Shown here piece by piece: positions 44,330 through 54,799 of a DNA stretch of 64,000 nt. Source of the DNA: Phytophthora quininea (lineage: Eukaryota; Oomycota; Peronosporomycetes; Peronosporales; Peronosporaceae); the NCBI GenBank assembly GCA_011947345.1, contig JAAVTG010000408.1, forward strand, positions 24,812 to 88,811. Direction: 5' to 3'. The position numbers and the translations under genes are program-made. The notes beneath the pieces are model-generated. The model was given only the letters and a program-made list of their open reading frames with translations. It did not search any database and was not told the origin of the DNA. The first letter of the stretch is position 1. Every line of letters begins with the position of its first letter.

Positions 44330-44735
44330 GGACTGAAGAATGGCAACGCGTTTCGCATTCTGACACGGTGATTAAAGTCCAGCTGGTTTATACAGCATTT
44401 CTGGCGGCATAGCGTCGACGCTACTTCGTTCAAGCGATTTTGGCTGGCACAACGGATTCCTAGTAGGAGACATAACAATCGAGGCACGTTTGCTTTTGCG
44501 CTCGGAATACGAACCAAGTTGCTTTTGATTCCATGACAGCGCCCTCATTCTTTTACGGTAAAAACTACAGATGACGAACCAGAGGTTGATGCCATGGTCG
44601 TTGTTATTCAAAAGGGTAAACGAAAGGCTTTCAGGACACCAAACGACTCGTTTTGCTAATTGTCCCCGTCTGGTCTTGGTCCTGTAGCAGTACTTTCAAA
44701 GAAATGCGTTTTGAAACGCGATTGATGAGGAACCG
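44330..44735. other. intergenic, no gene seen
   Basis: Lies between two convergent dioxygenase-family genes. Nothing recognised. Confidence 0.5.
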
Positions 44736-47154
44736 TCATGACGCCACATCACCGTCAACCTGCCGATCACCACTACCACCAGCCGAAACATGCTCCAGCA
44801 GCCTCTTCCACTCCGTTTTATACTGCAGTAGCAACCCCTGACGGTGCTCGAACCACTCGCGTGTTTTCGTGATCGTCACAAAAGATTTACCATTCGCATA
44901 GTCTTCTTCCATTCGGAATGATAGTTTCATACGCGTCCACTTGGCAGCGAAGTTGCGAGCTTCTTGAATGTCTATAAACCGTTTTCCTTTCACCCCAGTA
45001 GTGGCCGTCGAAGTTTCGGCTCCGTGCAAGAACGCCTCCACCTTGTAGTCAGGAAAAGTAGCATCGTGCATTTCCCACGAGAACGATTTGCCCAGTCCGC
45101 GGATTTGGTGGTTCAGCCACTTGATGCGCGTCGAAGCGAGACCTTCCAGTGCAGTAAATCTATCACTCGCTTTGTCAAGACTGGCACTGTCCAGCTGCGT
45201 TACGATTGCCTCGGTCACCGGTTGCAGCAGACTCGGGTCCACTTGCTTGAACTTGTTCACCACAGCTTCAAAAGTACTCTTATTGTCACTCGTAATGACC
45301 ACCTTCCACAGCAAACCAACCCACTTGGACAGGCAGAGTTCTTCATCCTTCAGAGTCACCGCATAGGCCACAGCGGCTTCCAGTATCGATTCTTGGGCAG
45401 GCCCCTTATCCAAACCATCGACGACATTCAGTGCCATATTGATGTCTAACATTTTGACATGGCGATATTGAGGACCTCGCACTTTACTTTCTAGTGCGTT
45501 GAGCACGGCTTGATCAATAATGACACCCCATGGGAATGTACGCGCAATCTTGATCAAGCCGGGAACTATTGCTAGGTTTGTTTCGTGGTTCGGTTTGAGT
45601 CGGTCCAAAAGTTTGGTGAAGAATTCATCGACTAAGTCCTGGTCATTAACTGCGGCAAGCAGCTCGCATATCTTGCAAAAGAAATCAGCAGACACGTACT
45701 TGGGTTTGGGGTCGTCCCATGAGCCCGAAAACGAATACCTTCTCTCCTTCAATGCGCACACAGCCGTCAAGAAAGAGCTGAGCGTTGCGGCGTCAACATT
45801 TTCTCGGGTCTGTAGAATCGACAGAGTTGCATCTTCGTTGACGATTTTCAGTGCGTTTGCAGCGCTTGTCGTCGCCGGGAAGGCAACAAGTGCATAGCGT
45901 GAGTATGTCGTGTCTCTGGTCAGCGCTTCATTGCCCAAACTGCCTTCGTATGTGCTGCTTCCGTACGGTCTCCATAGTCGAGAAAGAGTGTCCTGACTCG
46001 GATTCAAGAAATTGAACGTCGGTTCTTTGGGAGTTTGCACACCGAAACACTCACCGGTTGTGGAATACCAAGCAGACATGTCCTCAGCTGACGCTTCTCC
46101 CACGAACCTCCACCCTCGTTTTCGTAAAACTTAAGCATGTGTTCCAGCTTGGCAATAAAGAATAGCAATTTCTTATCGTCCGGAACCGCAGTATTTGCTT
46201 CCCCAAAACGTGAAACCTGGCACGGTCAATGCCTTTGACAGCTCCAGCCCCCAACTCGCGGATGCTCTTCTCCGTATACTGGTGGGACAAAATCAATGCA
46301 AACGAGTCATCACCTTCTTTCATGCTGCCAATTGCGTTTGCCAGACCGTCGATTACTTGTTTGTCGTCATTTAAGCGTACTTGACTCACCGATGGCGGCA
46401 AACAGATTGAATACACTAGCACCAGGCGATATCCGTCCGTCACCGTTTCCAGAGCGTGTTCGGCATCGGCATAATGGACAGCGTAGTGTGGAACGAACGC
46501 AGCCGTTCCAGCCTTCTGGCCGAAATCGTGACGATATTCAGTCTCAGTGTCGCGGTACACCAACAGGTCGCCGCCTTCGTGCACACTTGGTGGCTGAACC
46601 ACTAAGGTGGCAATCATGCCGTCCTCTTTTTCCGTGTCCTTGTGCTTGGCAAAGTGACCTCCTTCAGCATACACCAGCAGCTTGTAGAGCTTGCATTGCA
46701 GTGGAATATCCTTGTATCCAAGTCGTTCAGCGATCGTCTGGCTCAGTTCGTCGATACCTTCTTGCCATTTTGGATTTGTCAGCTTCACTTGACTCGACTC
46801 GAGCTGCCAGCTCTTGCGGACTTCATCATTGACCAGTGTCTCGTACTTGCGTCCAAATGGAGACTTCTGGCAAACAGCAATAAGGTCTTTTGCTATCGAT
46901 TCTGTCAGAGGAAGTGCGACTGGACCCAACCCATCCACGACAAGTCCTGGAGCACTAGGTAACGACTCTGCTACTCAACTAAACATGAACTCGTTGCCTC
47001 CTACGTCAGCCAACAGCTTGTTGATCTGCAAACACGCGGTCCCCGATGGAGCAGACACATCCTTCGGCTCACCAAAAACGCCAAAAGGCCACTCATCTTC
47101 GAAGTCTTCATAACGTTTGTCGTCAACATATTCATCGCCACTGCTATAGCCCAT
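44736..47154 (-). pseudogene. Fe(II)/2OG dioxygenase-like protein, copy G with in-frame stop
   Basis: From the ATG at 47154 the N-terminus (D-E-W-P-F-G-V-F-G-E-P-K-D-V) runs into a TGA at 46975-46977. There the family has F-G-G-V-A-E-S; here it reads F-S-stop-V-A-E-S. The frame continues unchanged beyond it with the full core: K-H-K-D-T-E-K, G-G-D-L-L-V-Y-R, H-Y-A-V-H-Y-A-D-A-E-H, G-Y-R-L-V-L-V-Y-S. A shift near 46205 and another near 46105 precede the 455-residue helical C-terminus (open to 44736), nearly identical to copy D and to the fragment at 52861. The stop is not at a homopolymer, so it may be a true null mutation unless read-through or an error is involved. Confidence 0.7.
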
Positions 47155-47261
47155 AACTACCTTGTGAACCGAGAACGAAATAGCAAAATGAGCACGAAGT
47201 AGTTAAGGCCCCTGCGTGGTCAGCAGCCATCACTTCAACGTAGTCTGTTACCATCAAATTG

Positions 47262-48419
47262 CTACCCAATCTTTAGCAACTTCTTGGCATTGTCACGCAG
47301 AATGGCACTCTGCACGTTGGCAGTCATGTTCGCCATGATTTCGTAGTTGGAAAGTGTCGAGCGCCAGTCCAGCTCGCTCAGGTCATGTTCCTTGGCTTCC
47401 TCATCTGTCAGTGGTGGGAAGAATGGGTGATCAGTGCCAAACACGATCTTATCAGACCCAACAAAATCAATCAGACACTGCAACGCAGGCTCATGGTAAG
47501 CGACGGCATCGTAGTAGAACCGTTTCAGGTACACGCTTGGCGCATGCTTCAACTTCTCTGCAATAGCAGCGTCATGGGCCACACAGCTATCCAATCGTCC
47601 AGCCAAAAACGGCAAAGTGCCCCCTGAGTGAGCGAGAAGAAGCTGTAGAGTGTCGGGCACTTGATCCAGCAGGCCTGACAGTACAAGCTGCGACACCGCC
47701 ACCGTCGTCTCGAAGGTAAACCCCAAGGCCAGGAACAAGGCGTGTCCGTACTTCCCGTAGTGCTCATTGCCCACACCATAGTGCGGGTGCAAGAAGATGG
47801 TCAACCCCGCGTGGTCCATTGCTCGATAGAACTGGAGCATCTCTGGATCGTCCAATCCTTTGCCATTCAAGCCAGCAGTGCTCAAGATCACACCACGGAC
47901 GTGTGGCAGCTCAGTCGACAGTCGTTGCACTTCTTCCACAGCCGTCTCGGCGTCTTGTGGCACGACACCAAAGGCCAAGAAGCGGCCCTCAGACCTTTGA
48001 CAAAGCTGCTCCATGTCGTCGTTCAGGAGTGCCGCCTGACGGATCTGCTCTTCCAACGGCAGGAAGTCCAGCCACGGATTGGCCAGACTCAGCACCGACG
48101 TGCGGATACCGTGGCGGTCCATGTACCGGAGCTTGTTGGTCACGTCCCAGTACTCTGGGCCGATGGGGCGGCCAGCACTGATACTGGCAGTGGTGGGGTT
48201 GTTTTGACGCTGTTTCTCTTCCAGTTGCTGCTGCTCTGCTGGGAGAATCACCAGCCGCTCTCCATTGTCACCGGGACGCACGAACGGCACGTCGGTTCTT
48301 GCTCGAAGGATGTCCATGTAGCGAGGGAGATACACGTGCGTGTGTAGATCGATGGCGTCCAGTTGACGAACCGTTTGCTTGCCTTGGCTGGCGAGCAGTG
48401 TGGATAAAGCTCGAGACAT
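47262..48419 (-). CDS. ACMSD-type amidohydrolase / metal-dependent decarboxylase
   Basis: About 385 residues from the ATG at 48419 (M-S-R-A-L-S-T-L). A longer in-frame start at 48551 adds a basic, Ser/Arg-rich extension that could be a mitochondrial presequence. Motifs of the amidohydrolase_2 family are in order: D-L-H-T-H (HxH, metal) near residue 25, G-P-E-Y-W-D, L-H-P-H-Y-G (metal His), L-A-H-S-G-G-T-L-P-F-L-A-G-R (second metal His), and G-T-D-H-P-F-F-P-P (catalytic Asp). This is the layout of aminocarboxymuconate-semialdehyde decarboxylase and related enzymes acting in tryptophan/kynurenine or aromatic-acid catabolism. The exact substrate cannot be told from sequence. Intact single exon. 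Confidence 0.85.
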   Translation of the reverse strand: MSRALSTLLASQGKQTVRQLDAIDLHTHVYLPRYMDILRARTDVPFVRPGDNGERLVILPAEQQQLEEKQRQNNPTTASISAGRPIGPEYWDVTNKLRYMDRHGIRTSVLSLANPWLDFLPLEEQIRQAALLNDDMEQLCQRSEGRFLAFGVVPQDAETAVEEVQRLSTELPHVRGVILSTAGLNGKGLDDPEMLQFYRAMDHAGLTIFLHPHYGVGNEHYGKYGHALFLALGFTFETTVAVSQLVLSGLLDQVPDTLQLLLAHSGGTLPFLAGRLDSCVAHDAAIAEKLKHAPSVYLKRFYYDAVAYHEPALQCLIDFVGSDKIVFGTDHPFFPPLTDEEAKEHDLSELDWRSTLSNYEIMANMTANVQSAILRDNAKKLLKIG

Positions 48420-49293
48420 CTTGGAGGGGCGGAGGCGAGTTCGGGAGTGAGACCAAAGCGACGTTGCAGCGGTTAGTATCCGCCGGATGACTCGACCATG
48501 ACGGAGGATGCGTCGATCGGGATCAGATTTCTGAGACCAAGTTGAAGCCAAGGATACTTTTTACTAAAAATTTTAGCTGGTCGAACATTGCATAGTAAGT
48601 CTCGCCATCGATGCCACCGAGTTCCACGTTGCGGCGCTACGGTGGCGTATGCGGGAGCAGCCGTACCTGTATACTCTTCGACTAGATGGACCGGGAGCGG
48701 CGACGACTCACATCTGGCGACCAGAGGTGTCCTCCACTGTTAAATAGGAGTTGAGCCCCTCTCGGTGGGATGTTGCTACACGAGAGCGCAGTTGAAGCGG
48801 GGGTAAGATCGCATTTACTGTCGGGGACCCTCGGGTGCACGGGCGTGCAGACTCAACGAGTGACTCATTGATGGAGCGAGATGTAGGCTTCCAGTGGTCA
48901 CTCGACAGCGTTGTTCCTGAATCTAACGAGGCGCTAGTGGCCGCAGCAACCTCAACAGGGATTTCCTAGATGCGTGCAGGACATTAGGGGCCCAAGCAAA
49001 GCCTTCAAGCAGTTTGCCCATCAAGCAAACGTGCACCAGTGTCTCCCTTCTTGCACGGTGGAACGTTCACCTGCTGCGCGCCACTTGCGTACATGGGGGA
49101 TCAACTTGTGATTCACGAGGCCGCCGCCAGAGATCGCTGGTAAAAGGCCGCTTGACTTCGGTGTGTCATGGGCGCTCTCCAAAGTGCTGTAGGTCTTGGA
49201 CGACGCCGGCGCAGTGATCGCTGCCCTCAACGCTAGTTAAACCAGCCATTTCTACTTTCTCCGCGTGCCGCGCAGCCGCCTCAACTCTCCAAC
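48420..49293. other. intergenic, possible repeat relic, no gene seen
   Basis: No frame with domain similarity. The amidohydrolase and the gene at 49294 are transcribed away from here, so both promoters should lie in it. Confidence 0.4.
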
Positions 49294-49764
49294 ATGGCAC
49301 CACGAACCTCCGTCGAAGTCGTCACTGTCCACGAGACCACCCAGCCCCGACTTCATGGCATCCTGCTGAGTTGGGACGTCGCGCTGCTAGCCAAATTCAT
49401 CGCGGCAGCCAACCAAGTCGTCGCAGTCGAGGACTCAATGCTTGAGCTGCCGCACTGGCTGACTGAACCACGGGGAGCATCCACTGCCCAGGGCTTCGTT
49501 CAAGACACTATGCGGTATCTCGCCGAGGACTCGGGCAACTTCCACGGCACAATCGTGTCGCCGCTTACACCAATGCAGTCGCTCCAGCTGTTCAGGCGAC
49601 TGGGTCAAATCGAGATGCATCCGTTCCTGCAAGCTTGCGCCAAGAACTTGCCAGAAGGAGCAAGCCTCGTTGTTGGGACGCACTTCTTCCAAGACCCTGG
49701 CACCGATGGGGTGTCGACAAACCTACCTGGTCCGCCAGCTCCTCACCGCCAACTGTTCCGTTAG
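49294..49764 (+). CDS. hypothetical protein, 156 aa
   Basis: An ATG-led frame with host-like codon use. The predicted protein is soluble and mixed alpha/beta, with no signal peptide or membrane segment: N-terminal S-V-E-V-V-T-V-H, middle L-P-H-W-L-T-E-P, C-terminal A-S-L-V-V-G-T-H-F-F. I do not recognise a family. It ends 130 bp before the stop of the convergent transporter gene. Confidence 0.5.
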   Translation: MAPRTSVEVVTVHETTQPRLHGILLSWDVALLAKFIAAANQVVAVEDSMLELPHWLTEPRGASTAQGFVQDTMRYLAEDSGNFHGTIVSPLTPMQSLQLFRRLGQIEMHPFLQACAKNLPEGASLVVGTHFFQDPGTDGVSTNLPGPPAPHRQLFR

Positions 49765-49894
49765 TTACCTGAGCAAATAGTTGGCAATCTTCATGTAATT
49801 GAAAGTCTGGGGTGCATTAGTTGAAACATGGAAGCAGATACATATGATCTTCTGGCAAATATATGCGTGACGTACATGTCGCCTGTAGTCAAAT

Positions 49895-51897
49895 TCACGT
49901 GGTTGTGGGGACGTGCGATGTTGTCGAACGACTGCCCAATAACGGTTCAGCCAGGAAGTTATCGGCATCTAGTCCGGCTTCGTTCGCGTACATCATGCGG
50001 TCCCTTTCATCGTCTTCGTCCCCGATTTCCTCGTCGTCATCGTCAGTCTCAAAGTACATTGAGGACGTCGATGGAGACTCGCCATACGTCGGAGAGAGAA
50101 GCGGAGCTGGCGTCGCCGTTTTTCTCCCTATTGGAAAGACCTTGCCAACCGGTAACGACAAAGCCACACCGATACCGACCAGATACACCCCGAGGCAACC
50201 ACATAGGGCAGCGCTTGAGACCAAACCGACTCACGTGTCATCGCAGCGTACAGCGAGCCAAATAGAATTGGCCCGATCGCTTCGAAGATGGAGCGAGCTC
50301 CATAAATCGCTCCCTGTAAACGACCTTGCTCCTGGACAGCAAAATAAACGTAAGACCAGCCAGTTATACTTTTACTCGTGCATTCTCACACGTGACTTAC
50401 CTTGTCAGACACGTTCATCGACTTGAGCGCTGAAATGGCCGGGAAGGACAGATCGCTGATACAGCCGGGCACGGTCAAGGCAAAAATCAACCACTTGTGC
50501 GGATAATACGCACTCGCGGCGTAGCCACATGTGCCGACCATGCTCGCAAAGATCGCGAGAACAATCACGCCTTTTCCCTCAAACACCGTACCAAAGAATT
50601 CAAAAGTAAACCTTGAGCCACCAACGCACCAACACCGCCGAGCAGCATCAGATTGCCGAAATCCTTTACATTGAACCCCACGACAGTCTACAACATCGAA
50701 GTTAGTTGCAATCCGACAAAATAATGAACGTTATGTACTACGAACATTCAAGAAGAAGGTGTTGATCTGGAAACTACCAAACATGGCGAACGTCGTCAGG
50801 CCGACGAGGCACGTGAGACGCATAAATAATTGGTCGCGGAAGAGGATCGACATGGAGCTGAGCGGGTTCTCCAGAACCCAACGAGCTTTACTGCGTGTCC
50901 GCAGCGGCAGCGTCTCTGGCAATACGAAGATTGCCCACAAGACCCGCACCACGAATAAACCAGCAGCAATCTGCAATACTTGATCCTGTCGAATGCACAC
51001 CAAGTCAGTAGGTGGCCAAGTACTGTTCATCAACTCCTTGACGCTTACTCGAGAAAAAATGGGGCGATAAAGGCGCTGATGCAGTACCCAACCGAAAGGC
51101 TGGCGAACGTGATTCCAAAGGCCACCGCGAGGTCATCGGGAGCGACAATATCGGCGACAGCGGCGCTCGTCACACCCGCAGTTCTATGAAGTAGTTTCCA
51201 TGAGCTTTGGGTCAGGAACGAGGTAGATATCAAAAGCATTTTACCCAAAGCCGGAGTCAACGAGTCTGAGGATGAAATACGGGGCGATAGACCCTCGTGG
51301 CTGCATGAAGTACATGATCGAAAATGGCACACCAACTCTCACGACCTGACTGAGCACAAGGAACGGCTAATAGCGGCATTACCGCAGTAAGATGTTAGTT
51401 ATCTACAAACTAAAATGCATCCTGCAAATGAACAAACCTTGCGGCCGTATACATCCGACGCTTGCCCCAACATTGGCGACATAACGAGGTTGCCCACACT
51501 GCCCAACGCCGAGAAAATGCTGTCAACCAAAACAATATCAGGCCCAACGAAACAATAAGTTTTGCCATGTAGGAATTTGCTTACCTAGAGACCCACGCCG
51601 CCTGCCTCGATCCTGCCGTGCAGGCCTAAAACCATAAAATAAATGAATCGGTTAGTTATTCCTTCATTCCTAACCCATACATATTAAAATATGTAGTACG
51701 TCGTTGTGCGGGTTGGCTCCGCAGTCAATTGGCATCCCAGCCGTATGCATCCTGGCAAAGTACTCGGTCATGAGGATGCTTAGGATGGGGCTCATGACGC
51801 CGAAGGCTGCGGACACGAGGAACTGCAGCCCCACGATGGCCCCCACTTGGCGGTACACCGTCTTCTTCCGCGGCAGGGCGTCCACGCTGCTCTCCAT
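49895..51897 (-). CDS. MFS transporter, MFSD14/HIAT1-like
   Basis: Exon 1 starts at the ATG at 51897 and encodes Q-V-G-A-I-V-G-L-Q-F-L-V and S-I-L-M-T-E-Y-F-A; the first intron begins at 51699. Later exons give G-Q-A-S-D-V-Y-G-R-K (the MFS loop 2-3 signature), A-A-V-A-D-I-V-A-P-D-D, then V-L-P-E-T-L-P-L, T-V-V-G-F-N-V-K-D-F-G-N-L-M-L and L-Q-G-A-I-Y-G-A-R-S-I-F. Each matches the MFSD14/HIAT1 family of 11-12-segment transporters. About eight short introns are present. The C-terminus (50100-49895) is a long acidic, Ser-rich cytosolic tail. Animal members are ER/Golgi or endosomal; substrate unknown. A decayed paralogue lies just upstream on the other strand. Confidence 0.75.
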
Positions 51898-52151
51898 GCT
51901 GCTGCTTGGTGTTATCTCTCTTTAAAGAATCCGAGCAGCGAAAAAATACACTTGAATACAAACACCAAGTCCAACAATACGAATTTGTGTTCTGAATGGT
52001 ATCTTCACAACTGCACCGCACAGCTAAACACTCCCCGGCAATTCTTTCTGTTCATGAACGCAGATGTGACCAGAAACTAGCGTCGCATCATCTGTGGTAA
52101 AAACAACAGGCACCCAGATTCAATCAGTGAAGAGGCGTTGAGATTGGCAAT
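51898..52151. other. short divergent intergenic region
   Basis: Lies between the transporter gene and its decayed paralogue. AT-rich; no gene. Confidence 0.4.
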
Positions 52152-52815
52152 ATGGAGGCCTCGATTCCAGTGGCATCGCAGAGAGGGAGGTCCAATTGTC
52201 GGTCTGTGGGGGCGATCGCTGTTTTGCAGTTCCTCGAGAACGCGGCGTCCTGAGCCCTGTTCTGTCGATCCTCATGACCGAGTACTTTGCCAGGAAGTTC
52301 TCGGGTGGGACCTCCATCGACTGCGGAGCTAACACACACAACGAGGTACATACAAGGTAAAGAACAATCTTTACCGCAGTATTGCCGTTTATTGATGGGT
52401 TTTGCTTGTAGGCATGCACCAACATCTTCCGCTCCGTAGGTTGTTGTTGGATTTAATGTGCAAGATTTTGGAAATGTGATGCTGCTGAGCGGTGTTGCAG
52501 CACTAGTGGTCTGTATAAAAGAAAAGGGTGTAGTCACGCTCGCCCTGGTTGCTGGTGTACTCGCCTCGAGTGGTTTTGTGGCTGTGGCGTATTATCCTCA
52601 CAAGATGTTGGTATATCCCGTAATGGTAACTTTCGTGATCGGTGATCTTGCCTTTCCAGCAACATTAGCGCTCATGTCCGGTGTGTACTTACTTTAGTTC
52701 CAATCATGCTTTACAGGAACAAAGACGTTTGCAAGGAGCCATTTAAAGGGCCCGATCAGTCTTTGAAGTCCTGGGCCCTGTCGTGTTTGCTTCGCTGTGG
52801 CTTTATAGTTGTTGA
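52152..52815 (+). pseudogene. decayed MFSD14/HIAT1-like transporter paralogue
   Basis: The start (ATG 52152) resembles the intact gene: S-V-G-A-I-A-V-L-Q-F-L, then after a shift S-I-L-M-T-E-Y-F-A-R, I-D-C-G-A-N. An intron-like GTACAT follows. The next homology is V-G-F-N-V-Q-D-F-G-N-V-M-L-L-S-G (52450 on) and Y-Y-P-H-K-M-L-V, corresponding to the late third of the transporter. The whole middle is therefore deleted. The final block reads R-L-Q-G-A-I-stop, where the intact gene reads A-I-Y-G-A-R. Clearly non-functional as a transporter. Confidence 0.75.
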
Positions 52816-52860
52816 CCGCCAAATCTCCCCATCAAGACTATTGGATTTTGCAAGCGATGG

Positions 52861-53394
52861 GCGCTGAGAATTGTCGATGGGTTGGACAAGGGGCAGCTCA
52901 CGACGCGATGCTAGGAGCGGCGGTGGAGAAAGCTCTGACGTTGGAAGATGCAGAGCTTTGCTTGTCCAAGTGGGTTGGTTTGCTGTGGAAGGTGGTCATT
53001 ACGAGTGACAACAAGAGTACTTTTGAAATAGTGATGAACAAGTTCAAGCAAGTGGACCCGAGTCTGCTGCAACCGGTGACCGAGGCAATCGTAACGCAGC
53101 TGGACAGTGGCAGTCTTGACAAAGCGAGTGATAGATTTACTGCACTGGAAGGTCTCGCTTCGACGCGCATCAAGTGGCTGAACCACCAAATCCGCGGACT
53201 GGACAAACCATTCTCGTGGGAAATGCACGATGCTACTTTTCCTGACAAGGTGGGGGCGTGCGAATGGTGAAGCATTCGTGACGATCACGAAAACACACGA
53301 GTGGTTTTGTCAGCGTCAGGAGTTGCTGCAGAAGTATAAGGGTGAGCTGGCGTCTTTGATGGAGCACTTTGCGAGTGGTGGCAACGGAAACTGA
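52861..53394 (+). pseudogene. dioxygenase-family C-terminal fragment, copy H
   Basis: Begins abruptly with I-V-D-G-L-D-K-G, continues with L-C-L-S-K-W-V-G-L-L-W-K-V-V-I and F-S-W-E-M-H-D-A-T-F-P-D-K. It then skips about 45 residues to F-V-T-I-T-K-T-H-E-W-F and ends at 53394. The catalytic domain is absent. It is nearly identical to copies D and G over the shared part. It sits 45 bp after the decayed transporter, outside the main cluster, so the fragment was probably moved or left behind by rearrangement. Confidence 0.75.
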
Positions 53395-53663
53395 GGACAA
53401 GGTCGATAATCGGCGTTACTAAGTTTTCGGGAAGGGGATAATGCGAAATAAAAGAGCAAGTCGCTGGTAATTCTTCGCTTTGTGAGCCCAGGAACGCTAT
53501 TGTCGTCAAAACAGCAAGTAATCAAACCACCACGTTCTCATTCACTAAATGCTGCTGAATAAAAAGATAGTTAGACAAAGAACAATCGTCACGGCGATTC
53601 AATTTCTGACTTTACACATTGCTGGTGAATGCTCCTTGTTCTCCTGCTGCCATGGTCGTTCCT
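53395..53663. other. short intergenic region
   Basis: No gene seen; 3' flanks of two convergent genes. Confidence 0.4.
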
Positions 53664-54683
53664 TTAGAAATTGCGTTCGCCCCTGAAAACTCGATCCTTA
53701 GCATTTAACTGGGATATCCAGCACAATTGGGGGTGCCGTGGCTTTGCCAGCAGTGTGCTCGTCGCAGCGTTTACAAACACCGTTTTCCCGACGCGTGCAG
53801 CTCCATACGCTTCATGGATGTGGCCGAAAATGTGGAAACTCGGCCGAATACGAGACATGGTCTCCTTCATTAGCGTCTCGCTGCCGACATGCAGTCCCGT
53901 TAACGTCGCATCCAAAATGCCATACGGCGGGCCATGTGTGACCAGCACGTCCACGTCGGACGGCACCTTGGCCCAGTGTTGTTCGTCAGCGTATCCTCTA
54001 GCTACATTAAACGCCCCCACGCGTCCAGGGATTGGCGGTGTCATGGGCGACCCGTAAATCTTGACGCCATCAATCACCACCGAACGATTCTCCACGTAGG
54101 TGCAATTGGTTAGCAGTTCCCTAGATACATTAGGGTCGTTGTATTTCTTGTGATGGAACTCCTTGTCCCAATGGAGATCGTACTCTGCAGCGTCCATACA
54201 CAGGTCGTGGTTGCCTGCAATCACCAGTTTGTGCTTGTGCGGTAGCGATCCGATCCAGTCGTTAAAGTCGCGGATCTCGTCGTGTGTGCCGCGCTGTGTA
54301 AAGTCCCCTGCGTGTATCAACACGTCACCACCTGGGATGGTCTTGATGTTGCGATGTTTTGAGTGCGTGTCGGAGATGCAGACGACGCGTAACGTCCCCT
54401 TCTGCTGTGGTTCACTGGACAATGACTGGATCAAGACGTCGGTACTGCGTAGCCACTTGTAGCTCCAGCCCAAGACTCCCACAGCGTTCCAATAGAGCCA
54501 ACGACCGCCTAGAACCACCAGAATGAGAGCTATGAAAGCAGCCACGCGAGTCCCATACAGATGCTGGAGAGTTAAGATCACTAGAGACAAGAGGAATACA
54601 AAGGCGCCTGCCAGGACGCCCACGACCTGCTCTGGCGTCGTGTCATGAGGGATTCGCTTGATCACTTGGTCACTCAACGTCAT
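53664..54683 (-). CDS. MPPED1/2-type metallophosphoesterase, membrane-anchored
   Basis: 339 residues, one exon, ATG at 54683. The N-terminal ~75 residues contain two hydrophobic segments (V-V-G-V-L-A-G-A-F-V-F-L-L and A-A-F-I-A-L-I-L-V-V-L-G). Calcineurin-type motifs follow in order: I-S-D-T-H-S-K-H (D-x-H), H-A-G-D-F-T-Q (G-D), A-G-N-H-D (G-N-H-D), T-H-G-P-P-Y-G (H) and F-G-H-I-H-E-A-Y-G (G-H-x-H). The spacing matches the MPPED/UPF0046 group, whose animal members hydrolyse phosphodiesters weakly. The catalytic domain is complete. The membrane hairpin is not typical of animal MPPED. It shares a 116-bp divergent promoter with the LRR gene. Confidence 0.9.
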   Translation of the reverse strand: MTLSDQVIKRIPHDTTPEQVVGVLAGAFVFLLSLVILTLQHLYGTRVAAFIALILVVLGGRWLYWNAVGVLGWSYKWLRSTDVLIQSLSSEPQQKGTLRVVCISDTHSKHRNIKTIPGGDVLIHAGDFTQRGTHDEIRDFNDWIGSLPHKHKLVIAGNHDLCMDAAEYDLHWDKEFHHKKYNDPNVSRELLTNCTYVENRSVVIDGVKIYGSPMTPPIPGRVGAFNVARGYADEQHWAKVPSDVDVLVTHGPPYGILDATLTGLHVGSETLMKETMSRIRPSFHIFGHIHEAYGAARVGKTVFVNAATSTLLAKPRHPQLCWISQLNAKDRVFRGERNF

Positions 54684-54799
54684 TTTCGTAAACTGAATAC
54701 ATATATTCGGTTTTTTAATGACATCGGTAGAAAACTGATTTTATAGTTTTTAAACTATAAAATAGTTGAAGTTGATGTATTTTGAAACGACGCCTGTCG

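Noticed and set aside
48565..49230. Small open frames between the amidohydrolase and the hypothetical gene
   Set aside because: All are short, without domain similarity or sensible initiation, and lie where two divergent promoters are expected.
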